Below, in pieces: positions 1-6,549 of a stretch of 8,838 nt of DNA; the first letter of the stretch is position 1; every line of letters begins with the position of its first letter. Under the pieces are notes generated by a model, which was given only the letters and a program-made list of their open reading frames with translations, had not been told where the DNA came from and did not search any database. The stretch is taken from the NCBI GenBank assembly GCA_016840905.1, contig JAEORM010000075.1, forward strand, positions 1 to 8,838, given 5' to 3'. Source of the DNA: Candidatus Gerdarchaeota archaeon. Its GTDB lineage: Archaea; Asgardarchaeota; Heimdallarchaeia; JABLTI01. A program made the translations under genes and the position numbers.

Positions 1-1
1 C

Positions 2-178
2 TGGGAGACCACAGAAAATGGTTCTTCCTTTTATTTCGATGGTATGCCAAATATGCACTTATTATATTTTGCACCTATAACTTTATTATTTGATGCTGGT
101 ATTTCCTTCCCCTATACAGCTGGCCTTTTCCTCCTTGCTGGTTTACCATTAGCGTTTCTCTTGAAAAAGAAACGTTAA
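2..178 (+). CDS. C-terminal fragment of a membrane protein (5' end outside window)
   Basis: Frame 2 is open from the window edge to a TAA at 176-178, giving 58 residues. The visible part has a short polar stretch (WETTENGSS) and then a hydrophobic region of about 40 residues that could form one or two membrane helices (LLYFAPITLLF, then AGLFLLAGLPLAFLL). It ends in the basic tail KKKR, which would be cytoplasmic by the positive-inside rule. No family can be named from so little. Its codons use C at the third position (ttc, tcc, ccc, ctc) more than the other genes here, so it may have a different history or simply different codon bias. It is followed directly by a T-rich tract. The reading frame and membrane character are seen; function is unknown. 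Confidence 0.6.
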   Translation, partial: WETTENGSSFYFDGMPNMHLLYFAPITLLFDAGISFPYTAGLFLLAGLPLAFLLKKKR

Positions 179-183
179 TTCCC

Positions 184-195
184 TTCTTTTTTTCT
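184..195 (+). terminator. T-rich tract after the partial gene, possible archaeal terminator
   Basis: Six bases after the stop codon at 178 there is a pyrimidine tract with seven consecutive T (187-193). Archaeal RNA polymerase often terminates at T-tracts without a hairpin. Only a 4-bp CCCT/AGGG pairing flanks it, so this is not a convincing intrinsic hairpin. The location directly behind a gene is the main support. Confidence 0.4.
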
Positions 196-224
196 AGGGT
201 GGTTCTACCAGTAAAGGAAACTTT

Positions 225-236
225 ACAAATATTTGT
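225..236. promoter_or_regulatory. 12-bp perfect palindrome ACAAATATTTGT, possible operator
   Basis: ACAAATATTTGT is its own reverse complement. It lies about 70 bases before the TATA-like box of the aminotransferase gene, in a non-coding stretch. Perfect palindromes of this length can bind dimeric regulators, but in such AT-rich DNA a chance occurrence is quite possible, and there is no second copy in the same gap. Confidence 0.2.
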
Positions 237-304
237 GTAGAAAAAACCATTATTAAGATTAAATTTCCTGATAAATCATAATTGTCTAATAATTTATTTT
301 ATCC

Positions 305-314
305 TATAAAAATA
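305..314 (+). promoter_or_regulatory. TATA box for the aminotransferase gene
   Basis: TATAAAAATA is a near-ideal archaeal TATA box. With the usual 25-27 bases from box centre to transcription start, RNA would begin near 335. That leaves about 20 bases before the ATG at 356, or a near-leaderless transcript if the TTG at 341 is used. No clear Shine-Dalgarno sequence lies in the leader. Confidence 0.55.
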
Positions 315-355
315 AATAAAGTTGGAAAACGTTAGAATTTTTGAGAGTAAGTAAA

Positions 356-1474
356 ATGAAAGTTGATACTTTTTTAGTTGAGCAGTTTATGGATAGCTAT
401 GAAATGGAAGTCGATTTTAATATTGCCGAAACTTGTGTTAAGCCATTTATTCTCAGCGAATTTTTAGAATTGATGGGAAAAGATGATTTTTTTGATGGAT
501 TCAAAGAAAGGCAATTAACTTATGGTCATATAAATGGTTCTCCAGAATTAAGACAAGGAATTGCTAATTTATATGAAACAATGAAAAAAGAAAATATTTT
601 AATTTCTGGTGGAGCAATTGGAGCTAATTTTCTTACATTCTATAGCTTGATTGAACCTAACGATCAAGTAGTTGCTATATTCCCCGCCTATCAACAATTA
701 TACAGCACAGCTCGATCTTTTGGTGCAAATGTGAAATTATGGAAAATGAAATGGGAGGAACAATGGGAACCTAATATTGATGACTTGTCTTCTTTAGTAA
801 CCAAAGAAACAAAAATGATCGTAATTAATAGTCCACACAATCCTACTGGTTTCCTATTCTCTAATAAATTACTAAAAGAAATAATTGAAATTGCTGAAGA
901 AGTTGATGCTTATGTATTGTATGATGAAGCATACAAAGGATTATATCTTGATGAAAAGGATAAAGTTACTTCTGTAGTTGATAAATATAATAAGGGGATT
1001 TCAACTGGATCGTTTTCAAAAGGACTCTCATTAACGGGATTACGATTAGGTTGGATAGCAGCAAATGAGCAAATCATAAACGAAATGGTACGTCATAGAC
1101 AATATACTACAATTAGTAATGGAATGATCGATGATGCACTAGGAGCATTGGGTATGAAATTTGTTGATAGAATTTATAAAAGGAATACTGAAATCATCAA
1201 AACAAATCATCAAATATTATCTGACTGGATTAAGAATGAACCATTAATTGATTGGGTACCAGCAAGAGCGGGTAGTGTTGCTTTCTTGAAATTGCTGGTA
1301 GATATACCAACCAGGGATTTTTGTTTAGATTTAATTAAAGAAAAAAGTACTTTTCTAGTTCCAGGGACATGTTTTGAAATGGAAGGCTTTCTTAGAATAG
1401 GTTTTGGAAATGATACTGAAACTCTCAAAATAGGTCTTACCCATCTTAAGGAATTTTTAGACAAATATCGATAA
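356..1474 (+). CDS. PLP-dependent aminotransferase, class I/II (fold type I)
   Basis: This is a 372-residue enzyme expected to move an amino group between an amino acid and a 2-oxo acid in the cytoplasm. Visible landmarks, numbered from ATG 356: YGHINGSPELR (56-66, substrate-loop and early core), SGGAIGANF (84-92, phosphate-binding turn), NSPHNPTG (158-165, cofactor-contacting Asn162), YDEAY (189-193, Asp190 that pairs with the pyridine nitrogen, Tyr193), SFSKGLSLTGLRLGW (219-233, Schiff-base Lys222 and phosphate-binding Arg230), and RIGFG (347-351, carboxylate-binding Arg347). All core residues are present, so it should be active. An upstream in-frame TTG at 341 would add five residues; I prefer ATG 356 because, from memory, related enzymes begin with a similar MK-x-x-x-F-x-V-E motif. 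Substrate cannot be read from sequence; the short form and N-terminal region recall aspartate-type and capreomycidine-synthase-like relatives. It stands alone, converging on the next gene. Confidence 0.9.
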   Translation: MKVDTFLVEQFMDSYEMEVDFNIAETCVKPFILSEFLELMGKDDFFDGFKERQLTYGHINGSPELRQGIANLYETMKKENILISGGAIGANFLTFYSLIEPNDQVVAIFPAYQQLYSTARSFGANVKLWKMKWEEQWEPNIDDLSSLVTKETKMIVINSPHNPTGFLFSNKLLKEIIEIAEEVDAYVLYDEAYKGLYLDEKDKVTSVVDKYNKGISTGSFSKGLSLTGLRLGWIAANEQIINEMVRHRQYTTISNGMIDDALGALGMKFVDRIYKRNTEIIKTNHQILSDWIKNEPLIDWVPARAGSVAFLKLLVDIPTRDFCLDLIKEKSTFLVPGTCFEMEGFLRIGFGNDTETLKIGLTHLKEFLDKYR

Positions 1475-1500
1475 ATTACTTTGCTAAAGAGATAAAGGTA

Positions 1501-1532
1501 AAAACATAGAAATAAAATAACTTCTATGTTTT
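1501..1532. terminator. Bidirectional hairpin terminator between convergent genes
   Basis: AAAACATAGAA (1501-1511) pairs perfectly with TTCTATGTTTT (1522-1532) across a 10-base loop. Each strand has T residues at the 3' foot of the stem. It sits between the aminotransferase stop (1474) and the convergent hydrolase, and its right arm includes the hydrolase stop codon (CTA at 1524-1526, TAG on the minus strand). It can therefore serve both genes. Confidence 0.65.
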
Positions 1533-2528
1533 ACTTTCAACAATTTTTTCAATAAATAGTATAATTTTTTCAGAAACGATATCTTTCTCAGGACCAAATA
1601 AAATTGTATGTGGTGAATTTGGTGCAAAATAATCTTCTTTTATTGTACTTTGAACCATCTCTCGTATCTTCTCAGCATTATAAAGAGGTACTCGTTCATC
1701 AAGACCTGCTGTTATGGTGAAAATTGGCGCTGTTACTTTTGTTATCTCCTCTCGAGCAACTTCCATGAGATCAAGAAGGTGTTCTACTCCTTTTAAAGAA
1801 GAAACTCGATAATTGATTAAATTATTTTTTTCCATAATTTCCACTTCTTGTTTCTTACGTGGAAAATACTTTAGCAAATCAGCAACCAAGAAAAGATAAT
1901 CTTGCATGAAATATTCTACTTTTACCGGTGCACATAAGGTAACTATTGCATCAACAGGTTTATCGACTGCCAATAATAAAGATAAAGTAGCCCCCATAGA
2001 ATGTCCAACTAGAATTATTTCCTTACAAGATTCTTTTAGGAAGAAATAACCTTCTCTTACTGAATTGTACCAATCAATCATATCTGTTTGGGCAAGATCA
2101 CCAGGACTTGTTCCATGACCTGCAAGTAGAACGTTCAAGGTAGTATATCCTTTCTTTTGATGTAAATAATCTGCAAGTCCTTGCATTTCCTGAGCAGTTG
2201 ATGAAAATCCATGAACAAGCAAAATACCAACATCGTTTCCATTATTGAAAAAAGGTCCAGCATTATCTCTAACCTTACGCTCAATCTTTTCAGGTGCTAG
2301 ATTATCAATAACCGCTAGAAAAGCTTCAACTGGAAGAGAAGTAGTAATGGATGAATGAGCATCTGTTTTCAAGAAACCATAGGTAAATGAATTTAACCAT
2401 AAAACACTCTCTAAATATGGCGATAAGATTTTTCTAATTATATTTTTCTTTGAATTACCCTTTACTGCCTTTTTTTCTTGTTCAGTATCTTCAGCATTTA
2501 ATTGATTCTCTCGAGATTTTAATTTCAT
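1524..2528 (-). CDS. Alpha/beta hydrolase (serine esterase / carboxylesterase-like)
   Basis: This 334-residue protein should hydrolyse an ester, probably a carboxylic or lipid ester, by the Ser-Asp-His mechanism. The core begins near residue 98 with strand GILLVHGFSS (101-110, HG oxyanion motif), then the AGHGTSPGD loop (136-144), nucleophile elbow GHSMG (175-179, Ser177), acid Asp277 in AGLDERVP, and His307 in NSPHTI. All triad residues are present and well spaced, and the layout resembles Est30-type carboxylesterases and monoacylglycerol lipases. Residues 1-90 are an extension: a charged N-terminus (about 1-30), then a mixed segment with no signal peptide or clear helix anchor, so the protein is probably cytoplasmic or membrane-associated. 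It lies 34 bases downstream of the membrane protein gene on the same strand and may be co-transcribed with it; a weak TATA-like AAATAAAAT about 35 bases upstream, overlapping the previous stop, could also drive it alone. Substrate unknown. Confidence 0.88.
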   Translation of the reverse strand: MKLKSRENQLNAEDTEQEKKAVKGNSKKNIIRKILSPYLESVLWLNSFTYGFLKTDAHSSITTSLPVEAFLAVIDNLAPEKIERKVRDNAGPFFNNGNDVGILLVHGFSSTAQEMQGLADYLHQKKGYTTLNVLLAGHGTSPGDLAQTDMIDWYNSVREGYFFLKESCKEIILVGHSMGATLSLLLAVDKPVDAIVTLCAPVKVEYFMQDYLFLVADLLKYFPRKKQEVEIMEKNNLINYRVSSLKGVEHLLDLMEVAREEITKVTAPIFTITAGLDERVPLYNAEKIREMVQSTIKEDYFAPNSPHTILFGPEKDIVSEKIILFIEKIVESKT

Positions 2529-2562
2529 AATAATTCAACTCGCATTATTTTAGGAATCAATT

Positions 2563-3099
2563 TTATTTATTCGATAATTTCTTATCTTGCTCATCCATTT
2601 CAGCAAGAGCTTTTCTAAACTTATCAATTGGCTTTTCCTTCTTTCGACCAAATTTAGTAACAATTGGTATTAATACCCCAAAAGTTAACAAGGCAGCTAT
2701 AGGAATAACAGCCCAATCAAGATGAAGAAAACCGTCATTTGGTGGGAATACTAAATCTAAGGCTAAAAGTAAACCACTGGTTCCAATCATAAGGATCGGT
2801 CCAACAATCCAAGCAATTTCAGGTCGCTTGATAACTATAAAACTTACAAGATAAGCAAAAAATAATCCTCCAACAGGCCACCAAGCCCAATCTATCCTTA
2901 ATGGTGCTGTATTTGGTAAAGTAACAATATCAATGACTATTAAAAATAAACATATTAAAAGTATATTTAATGGCGTAACCCACCATTTGAATTTTGGTAT
3001 TCTATCCCAAACAGTTCTTTTTTCTCTTATGTCAATTTTTTCCTGTTCCAAAGAATTTTCATTAGCTGAAAATTCAGTTTTCTCATTCGTCATAATCAT
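2563..3099 (-). CDS. Four-helix membrane protein with duplicated two-helix (2TM-like) unit
   Basis: The product has 178 residues. Residues 1-38 are charged and soluble. Four hydrophobic helices follow at about 42-60, 70-90, 96-116 and 126-147, then a basic, charged tail (149-178, with RKKEKP and KKLSNK). The two helix pairs resemble each other: IDIVTLPNTAPLRIDWAWWP (56-75) matches LDLVFPPNDGFLHLDWAVIP (114-133), each followed by a second helix. This points to internal duplication of a small 2TM-domain-like hairpin. There is no catalytic motif; function is unknown. It is upstream of the alpha/beta hydrolase in a likely two-gene unit, so a role as membrane partner is possible but unproven. Start: ATG 3099 fits a TATA box at 3123-3131 on the minus strand; ATG 3093 is the only close alternative and removes two residues. 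Confidence 0.8.
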   Translation of the reverse strand: MIMTNEKTEFSANENSLEQEKIDIREKRTVWDRIPKFKWWVTPLNILLICLFLIVIDIVTLPNTAPLRIDWAWWPVGGLFFAYLVSFIVIKRPEIAWIVGPILMIGTSGLLLALDLVFPPNDGFLHLDWAVIPIAALLTFGVLIPIVTKFGRKKEKPIDKFRKALAEMDEQDKKLSNK

Positions 3100-3122
3100 C
3101 TTATTTCAGAGAATCATTTAGC

Positions 3123-3131
3123 TATTTAATA
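3123..3131 (-). promoter_or_regulatory. TATA box for the minus-strand membrane protein gene
   Basis: Read on the minus strand this is TATTAAATA, 24-32 bases before ATG 3099. The spacing predicts a transcript starting at or within a base or two of the start codon, that is, leaderless. It forms one half of the divergent promoter region 3100-3214. Confidence 0.5.
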
Positions 3132-3183
3132 GTATGTAAATTCGATGAATTTTGGTTATCTACAATAATTTATTTAATTGATT

Positions 3184-3198
3184 TTTTATATTATATAT
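3184..3198 (+). promoter_or_regulatory. TATA box for the small OB-fold-like gene
   Basis: The stretch TTTTATATTATATAT lies 17-31 bases before ATG 3215 and has several overlapping TATA matches. The best-centred match (around 3189) puts transcription start at about 3215, a leaderless messenger. No Shine-Dalgarno is present; AAGGGATT at 3202-3209 is not a convincing match and would be outside a leaderless RNA. Confidence 0.5.
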
Positions 3199-3214
3199 TT
3201 TAAGGGATTACAAA

Positions 3215-3523
3215 ATGTCTCAAAAAATAGCAAAAGCTATATCAAATAGATTACTTGGTAGGAAAGTTACTTTTACAGGGATTGCACAAGACAGTAAAAC
3301 TTGCGCTTGTTTGAAGTTAGAGGATAATGAAGTCATTTATTTGCCTAAATTATCAAGCTGGGAAGATGAATATTACGGAAAGAAAATCATTATAACTGGA
3401 AGATTTCGCAGAAAGAAAATTATCCCTGATGTTCATGTAGCTAAAGATGGAGCTATCAGTCAAGGAGCTGCTGGTAAACAATATATTCTTGAAGATATTA
3501 GCTTCATAACTCTAGATGAATAG
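3215..3523 (+). CDS. Small probable OB-fold protein of unknown function
   Basis: The product is 102 residues, soluble, without signal peptide or membrane segments. A short helical N-terminus (1-14) leads into alternating beta-strand segments: GRKVTFTGIAQDS (15-27), CACLKLEDNEVIYLP (30-44), GKKIIITGRFRRKKIIPD (55-72) and QYILEDISFITL (89-100), with a conserved-looking GAISQGAAGKQ (79-89) loop. The G-K/R-x-V/I-x-x-T/x-G pattern at both 15-22 and 55-62 and the size suggest a single small beta-barrel (OB-fold) that could bind nucleic acid, a sugar or a partner protein. I recall similar small uncharacterised proteins in bacteria but cannot name a family. The two cysteines (30, 32, C-A-C) are too close and too few to suggest a metal site alone. 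It is monocistronic, with its own promoter and a strong terminator. Confidence 0.75.
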   Translation: MSQKIAKAISNRLLGRKVTFTGIAQDSKTCACLKLEDNEVIYLPKLSSWEDEYYGKKIIITGRFRRKKIIPDVHVAKDGAISQGAAGKQYILEDISFITLDE

Positions 3524-3542
3524 TAGAAAAAATAAATTCAAG

Positions 3543-3576
3543 AGGGGTTAAATACCCCTAAATTAAATTTTTTTTT
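3543..3576 (+). terminator. G/C hairpin plus T9 terminator
   Basis: AGGGGT (3543-3548) pairs with ACCCCT (3554-3559) across a 5-base loop, followed after eight bases by nine T (3568-3576). It begins 20 bases after the stop of the small OB-fold-like gene. A G/C stem plus T-tract is unusual in this AT-rich window and is a convincing terminator insulating the gene from the membrane protein genes downstream. Confidence 0.7.
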
Positions 3577-3618
3577 GTCATAAAAGACAAGCTTTAAAAT
3601 AATTTAAGTGCTTTTAAT

Positions 3619-3627
3619 GATAAAATT
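3619..3627 (+). promoter_or_regulatory. TATA-like box for the first membrane acyltransferase gene
   Basis: GATAAAATT lies 22-30 bases before ATG 3649, the spacing for a leaderless transcript. This spacing supports ATG 3649 over the GTG at 3640, which would be only 12-20 bases from the box. Confidence 0.4.
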
Positions 3628-3648
3628 ACTGCGAAAAGTGTGAGAAAA

Positions 3649-5106
3649 ATGGTTGTCCATGAAAATAATCTAAAGGAGACAAAAGAAACACCTCAAAAAA
3701 GATTGGTTTCTCTTGATATTTTACGTGGGATAGCTATTTTTGGTGTTACTTTAGTACATATTAGTTACAAACTATACGATTCTTCAGAATTATTTAACAA
3801 TATACAAAATGGTATCCCAATGCCATTTTATGTTTGGATATTAATAATTATTCTAGGTTATTTTGGAACATGGCATGGATTTTTCTTATTTATATCAGCC
3901 ATAGTAAATTCCTATAGGTTTACTAGAAAAGCCTATAATAATATTGATTTGAAGAAAATCTTTCTCAAAAACACTATTGCTGGATTGATTGTTGTTGCTC
4001 TTGGTTATTTTATTGAAGGATTTGGCTATTTCGGGTATTTCGGACATGCTTTACGTAGTGGAGAATGGGATACTTTTAGAGCTTTTATTGGAGAGAATTT
4101 TTGGATACAAACATTACAGATAATTGGCTTGGGTTTGGTAATAAATGGAATTATTCAATATTTCTTATATAGAAAAAATGGTCATGAAAAAGTTAAAAGA
4201 AACCTAATAATTTTCGCTGGAATGGCAATTTTAATTTTAATAATTACACCTTTGATTAATCATGGAATTGCCAATTTAGGCATTTGGACCGATGTAGCTG
4301 GAAGGAGCTGGCCTGATATTTATTTTGTTAGTAGTAATCGTTCTGCTGCAGCATGGTTTTTAACAATAATTGCTGGGCCTAAAAGTCCATTATTCCCGTA
4401 TCTTGCAAGTGCATTTATTGGTTCAATGATTGGAATTTTTTTGGGAAGTCCAAAACCAAAGAAAAGATGGTTAACTCATTTTAGTCTTGGTGGAGTTGGT
4501 TTATTTATTTTAGGAGGAGTATTAGTTGTTGTTAGTATCTTTACTAATTTCAAAATTGATCCAAGGATACCCTTTATAGATACAGGATTACCCTTTTCAA
4601 TTATTGAAGAACCACCCGCTATACCAACCTATATGATTCGCTTAGGTGGGCAGATTTGTTTAGTTATGCTTTTATTACGACTAGTTGAATTTCGTGGTAA
4701 AGGAGAATTTTTTGCCAATAAATTTATTTTTAGATATTTTAGAAGGTGGTCATCTTTATCTCTAACACTTTATTCATTGCAAATTCTAGAAATACTCCCA
4801 AGAGCATTTTTAAAAGCTTGTTTTTATGATACAGGAGTAACTACAATGAATTTCATGAATGATTATTCAGTTGGAAGTATTTGGTGGATTGTTCTAATTA
4901 TAGCTTTCATCTTACTGTTTTATGAATTTGTTATATTCTTCTTCTATAAGGTAAATTTCAGAGGTTCACTTGAGTGGCTTTTTGTGAAGCTTCAGAATCT
5001 GGTTTCAAAAGAGAAATCAGTAAAAATAAACCAAGCATTACTAGAAAACAGAGTTGATTGGGTAAGTTTTAAAGAAGAATCAGACCAAAAACAAATAATC
5101 GTTTGA
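3649..5106 (+). CDS. Multi-pass membrane acyltransferase-like protein (DUF418/HGSNAT-like), copy 1
   Basis: The product is a 485-residue polytopic membrane protein with about ten hydrophobic helices, likely moving an acyl group to a substrate across or at the membrane; donor and acceptor are unknown. After a charged 17-residue N-terminus comes the superfamily signature RLVSLDILRGIAIFG (18-32; Asp23, Arg26), with His37 in helix 1, then WHGFFLFISA (75-84). Later landmarks are PLFPYLASAFIGSMIGIFLG (247-266) and FRRWSSLSLTLYSLQ (364-378). GSLEW (439-443) after the last helix is the C-terminal signature of DUF418 (YeiB-like) proteins; a basic/acidic cytoplasmic tail follows (445-485). It is longer than bacterial YeiB-type proteins (about 390) because of extended loops and tail. 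The next gene is a clear paralogue, 64 bases downstream but with its own promoter. Start ATG 3649 chosen over GTG 3640 from TATA spacing. Family membership is solid; acyl transfer is inferred from family, not demonstrated. Confidence 0.85.
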   Translation: MVVHENNLKETKETPQKRLVSLDILRGIAIFGVTLVHISYKLYDSSELFNNIQNGIPMPFYVWILIIILGYFGTWHGFFLFISAIVNSYRFTRKAYNNIDLKKIFLKNTIAGLIVVALGYFIEGFGYFGYFGHALRSGEWDTFRAFIGENFWIQTLQIIGLGLVINGIIQYFLYRKNGHEKVKRNLIIFAGMAILILIITPLINHGIANLGIWTDVAGRSWPDIYFVSSNRSAAAWFLTIIAGPKSPLFPYLASAFIGSMIGIFLGSPKPKKRWLTHFSLGGVGLFILGGVLVVVSIFTNFKIDPRIPFIDTGLPFSIIEEPPAIPTYMIRLGGQICLVMLLLRLVEFRGKGEFFANKFIFRYFRRWSSLSLTLYSLQILEILPRAFLKACFYDTGVTTMNFMNDYSVGSIWWIVLIIAFILLFYEFVIFFFYKVNFRGSLEWLFVKLQNLVSKEKSVKINQALLENRVDWVSFKEESDQKQIIV

Positions 5107-5140
5107 GAGAAACCCATCTAAACTTGTTTATTCGCAAAAA

Positions 5141-5150
5141 TATTATAAAT
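5141..5150 (+). promoter_or_regulatory. TATA box for the second membrane acyltransferase gene
   Basis: TATTATAAAT lies 21-30 bases before ATG 5171 and is preceded by an A-rich run (GCAAAAA) that could act as the TFB-recognition element. It predicts a leaderless transcript and means copy 2 need not be read through from copy 1. Confidence 0.55.
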
Positions 5151-5170
5151 TCAATTGTTAAAATAATTCT

Positions 5171-6547
5171 ATGAAACGATTAACTTCATTAGACTTTGCT
5201 AGAGGTTTAGCCATTTTTGGCATGACAATTTTTCACGTTTTTCTTAATGACTGGATTTTTCTTACAACGGGTGATTTCGGAACTATAACTTGGGAGTATC
5301 CTTTTGCCTTTATCTTTTTCATATTCGGACATTGGCGTGGATTCTTTATAATGATATCAGCTGTTGTTCATATGTATGTCATGGGTAGATCATATAAAAG
5401 TGGTGTTGAACCTTATAAAATCCTGTTTAAACAGATTGTTTCTGGTCTATTGTTATTTGGTATGGGAGCACTATTTAATGCTATTTTTAGCCCATGGGGA
5501 GCAATGTTGGGTTTACAGGTAAATGGTAGCTGGAATTGGGAAACCGCTCGAATTTTTGTTTACTTCACTGAAGCTTTACAAAATATCTCGATTGGTATTA
5601 TTTTAGCAAGTGTTATTTTCTTCTTTTTAACAAAGAAAGACGGATTACAAAAAACTATGCGTAATATAATCATCTTTACTAGTTTAGCTTTGGTAATCAT
5701 ACTTGTTTCCCCTTATGTCCAAAATGGAATCTCCAATTTCTTGGGTTATGATGTCAATACACATGATGCTTCTACTGCAACAACAAGACATCCTTTTGTT
5801 GTCTATTTATTATATCAAATAGGTGGTCGTGAAGCACCAATATTTCCAATGCTGGCTTCATCATTTTTTGGTGTAGCAATTGGAATATTCTTAATTCAAG
5901 ATAAACCAGATAAAAAGATATTCAAAATAGGTTATTGGTTTAGTTTAGGATTGTTCCTTTTTGGTTTAGCTTATTTAGGTATAGTTGATGTGGCAATTCT
6001 TAAGAAGAATTTCTTTGCAGCCTTAGTTTTCAGTCACATACATCCAGCATGGTTTGCACTGGCAAATTCAGGTTTGGAAATTGCTGCAATACTATTCTTG
6101 CTTCAAAAAGTAGAATTCAATCCAAAACTCAAAACTGAACGTTGGTTAAAACGTTCAAGATGGTTTAGACGTTGGGGTATGATTTCATTAACAATTTATA
6201 TGCTTCAATGTATGTTATTCCCAATTGAAAGACTTATGACATGGATTTTCGGTGGAGCAATAGATTTCAATGCTGCTGCAACAAATGCTACTTTCCTTGA
6301 AACACTGCTTGTTGCCACAATTCTATATCTAGTATGGGAAGGATTGATTAGGCTATGGGAATTGGCAAAATATATAGGAACTTTTGAATGGTTCTTAGTA
6401 TATCTCAAATTTCCATTTGATCAAAAAATCAATCATAAAGATCCCTTGAAAATAAAAGAATCACTATATGATGTTGAAGCTATTACCTTTGTTGAACCAT
6501 TTGAAGCTGAAGCAACTAAAAAAGCCGAAGAAATGGCTGAAGTATAA
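5171..6547 (+). CDS. Multi-pass membrane acyltransferase-like protein (DUF418/HGSNAT-like), copy 2
   Basis: The product has 458 residues and about ten membrane helices, and is paralogous to the gene before it. It starts at once with the signature RLTSLDFARGLAIFG (3-17; Asp8, Arg11) and His22 in helix 1, then HWRGFFIMISA (54-64). Shared blocks with copy 1 are PIFPMLASSFFGVAIGIFL (223-241), FRRWGMISLTIYMLQ (332-346), and GTFEW (403-407, DUF418 C-terminal signature). The tail continues with KIKESLYDVEAITF (427-440), matching KINQALLENRVDWVSF in copy 1, and ends in an acidic, probably helical segment (441-458). It lacks the charged N-terminal lead of copy 1, and the outer loop after helix 3 differs (SPWGAMLGLQVNGSWNWE), so substrate may differ. 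The role is inferred as acyl transfer to an envelope or extracytoplasmic acceptor. It has its own TATA box and a clear terminator. The family call is firm; the reaction is inference. Confidence 0.85.
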   Translation: MKRLTSLDFARGLAIFGMTIFHVFLNDWIFLTTGDFGTITWEYPFAFIFFIFGHWRGFFIMISAVVHMYVMGRSYKSGVEPYKILFKQIVSGLLLFGMGALFNAIFSPWGAMLGLQVNGSWNWETARIFVYFTEALQNISIGIILASVIFFFLTKKDGLQKTMRNIIIFTSLALVIILVSPYVQNGISNFLGYDVNTHDASTATTRHPFVVYLLYQIGGREAPIFPMLASSFFGVAIGIFLIQDKPDKKIFKIGYWFSLGLFLFGLAYLGIVDVAILKKNFFAALVFSHIHPAWFALANSGLEIAAILFLLQKVEFNPKLKTERWLKRSRWFRRWGMISLTIYMLQCMLFPIERLMTWIFGGAIDFNAAATNATFLETLLVATILYLVWEGLIRLWELAKYIGTFEWFLVYLKFPFDQKINHKDPLKIKESLYDVEAITFVEPFEAEATKKAEEMAEV

Positions 6548-6549
6548 TT

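Noticed and set aside
341..355. TTG start adding five residues to the aminotransferase
   Set aside because: ATG 356 is a stronger codon and fits the usual family N-terminus. The TTG is not excluded, because the TATA box at 305-314 would make its transcript nearly leaderless.
1210..1464. 84-codon open frame on the minus strand inside the aminotransferase gene
   Set aside because: It lies wholly antisense to a gene whose frame holds the conserved aminotransferase motifs, and the translation has no recognisable domain or promoter of its own.
2933..3121. 62-codon open frame on the plus strand antisense to the membrane protein gene
   Set aside because: It overlaps the N-terminal half of a well-formed membrane protein on the other strand, and its product looks like a random translation.
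3575..3590. TTGTC-N6-GACAA inverted repeat after the T-tract
   Set aside because: It is only five base pairs, lies directly behind a complete terminator, and is easily explained by chance in this composition.
3640..3648. GTG start adding three residues to the first membrane acyltransferase
   Set aside because: ATG 3649 is a stronger codon and has the right distance from the TATA-like box at 3619-3627.
6205..6408. 67-codon open frame on the minus strand inside the second membrane acyltransferase gene
   Set aside because: It is antisense to conserved DUF418-like sequence and has no family similarity or upstream signal.
3649..6547. Tandem membrane proteins as a defence or transport system
   Set aside because: Signature motifs at both ends match the DUF418/HGSNAT-like membrane acyltransferase group. 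No nuclease, ATPase or toxin partner is present nearby.
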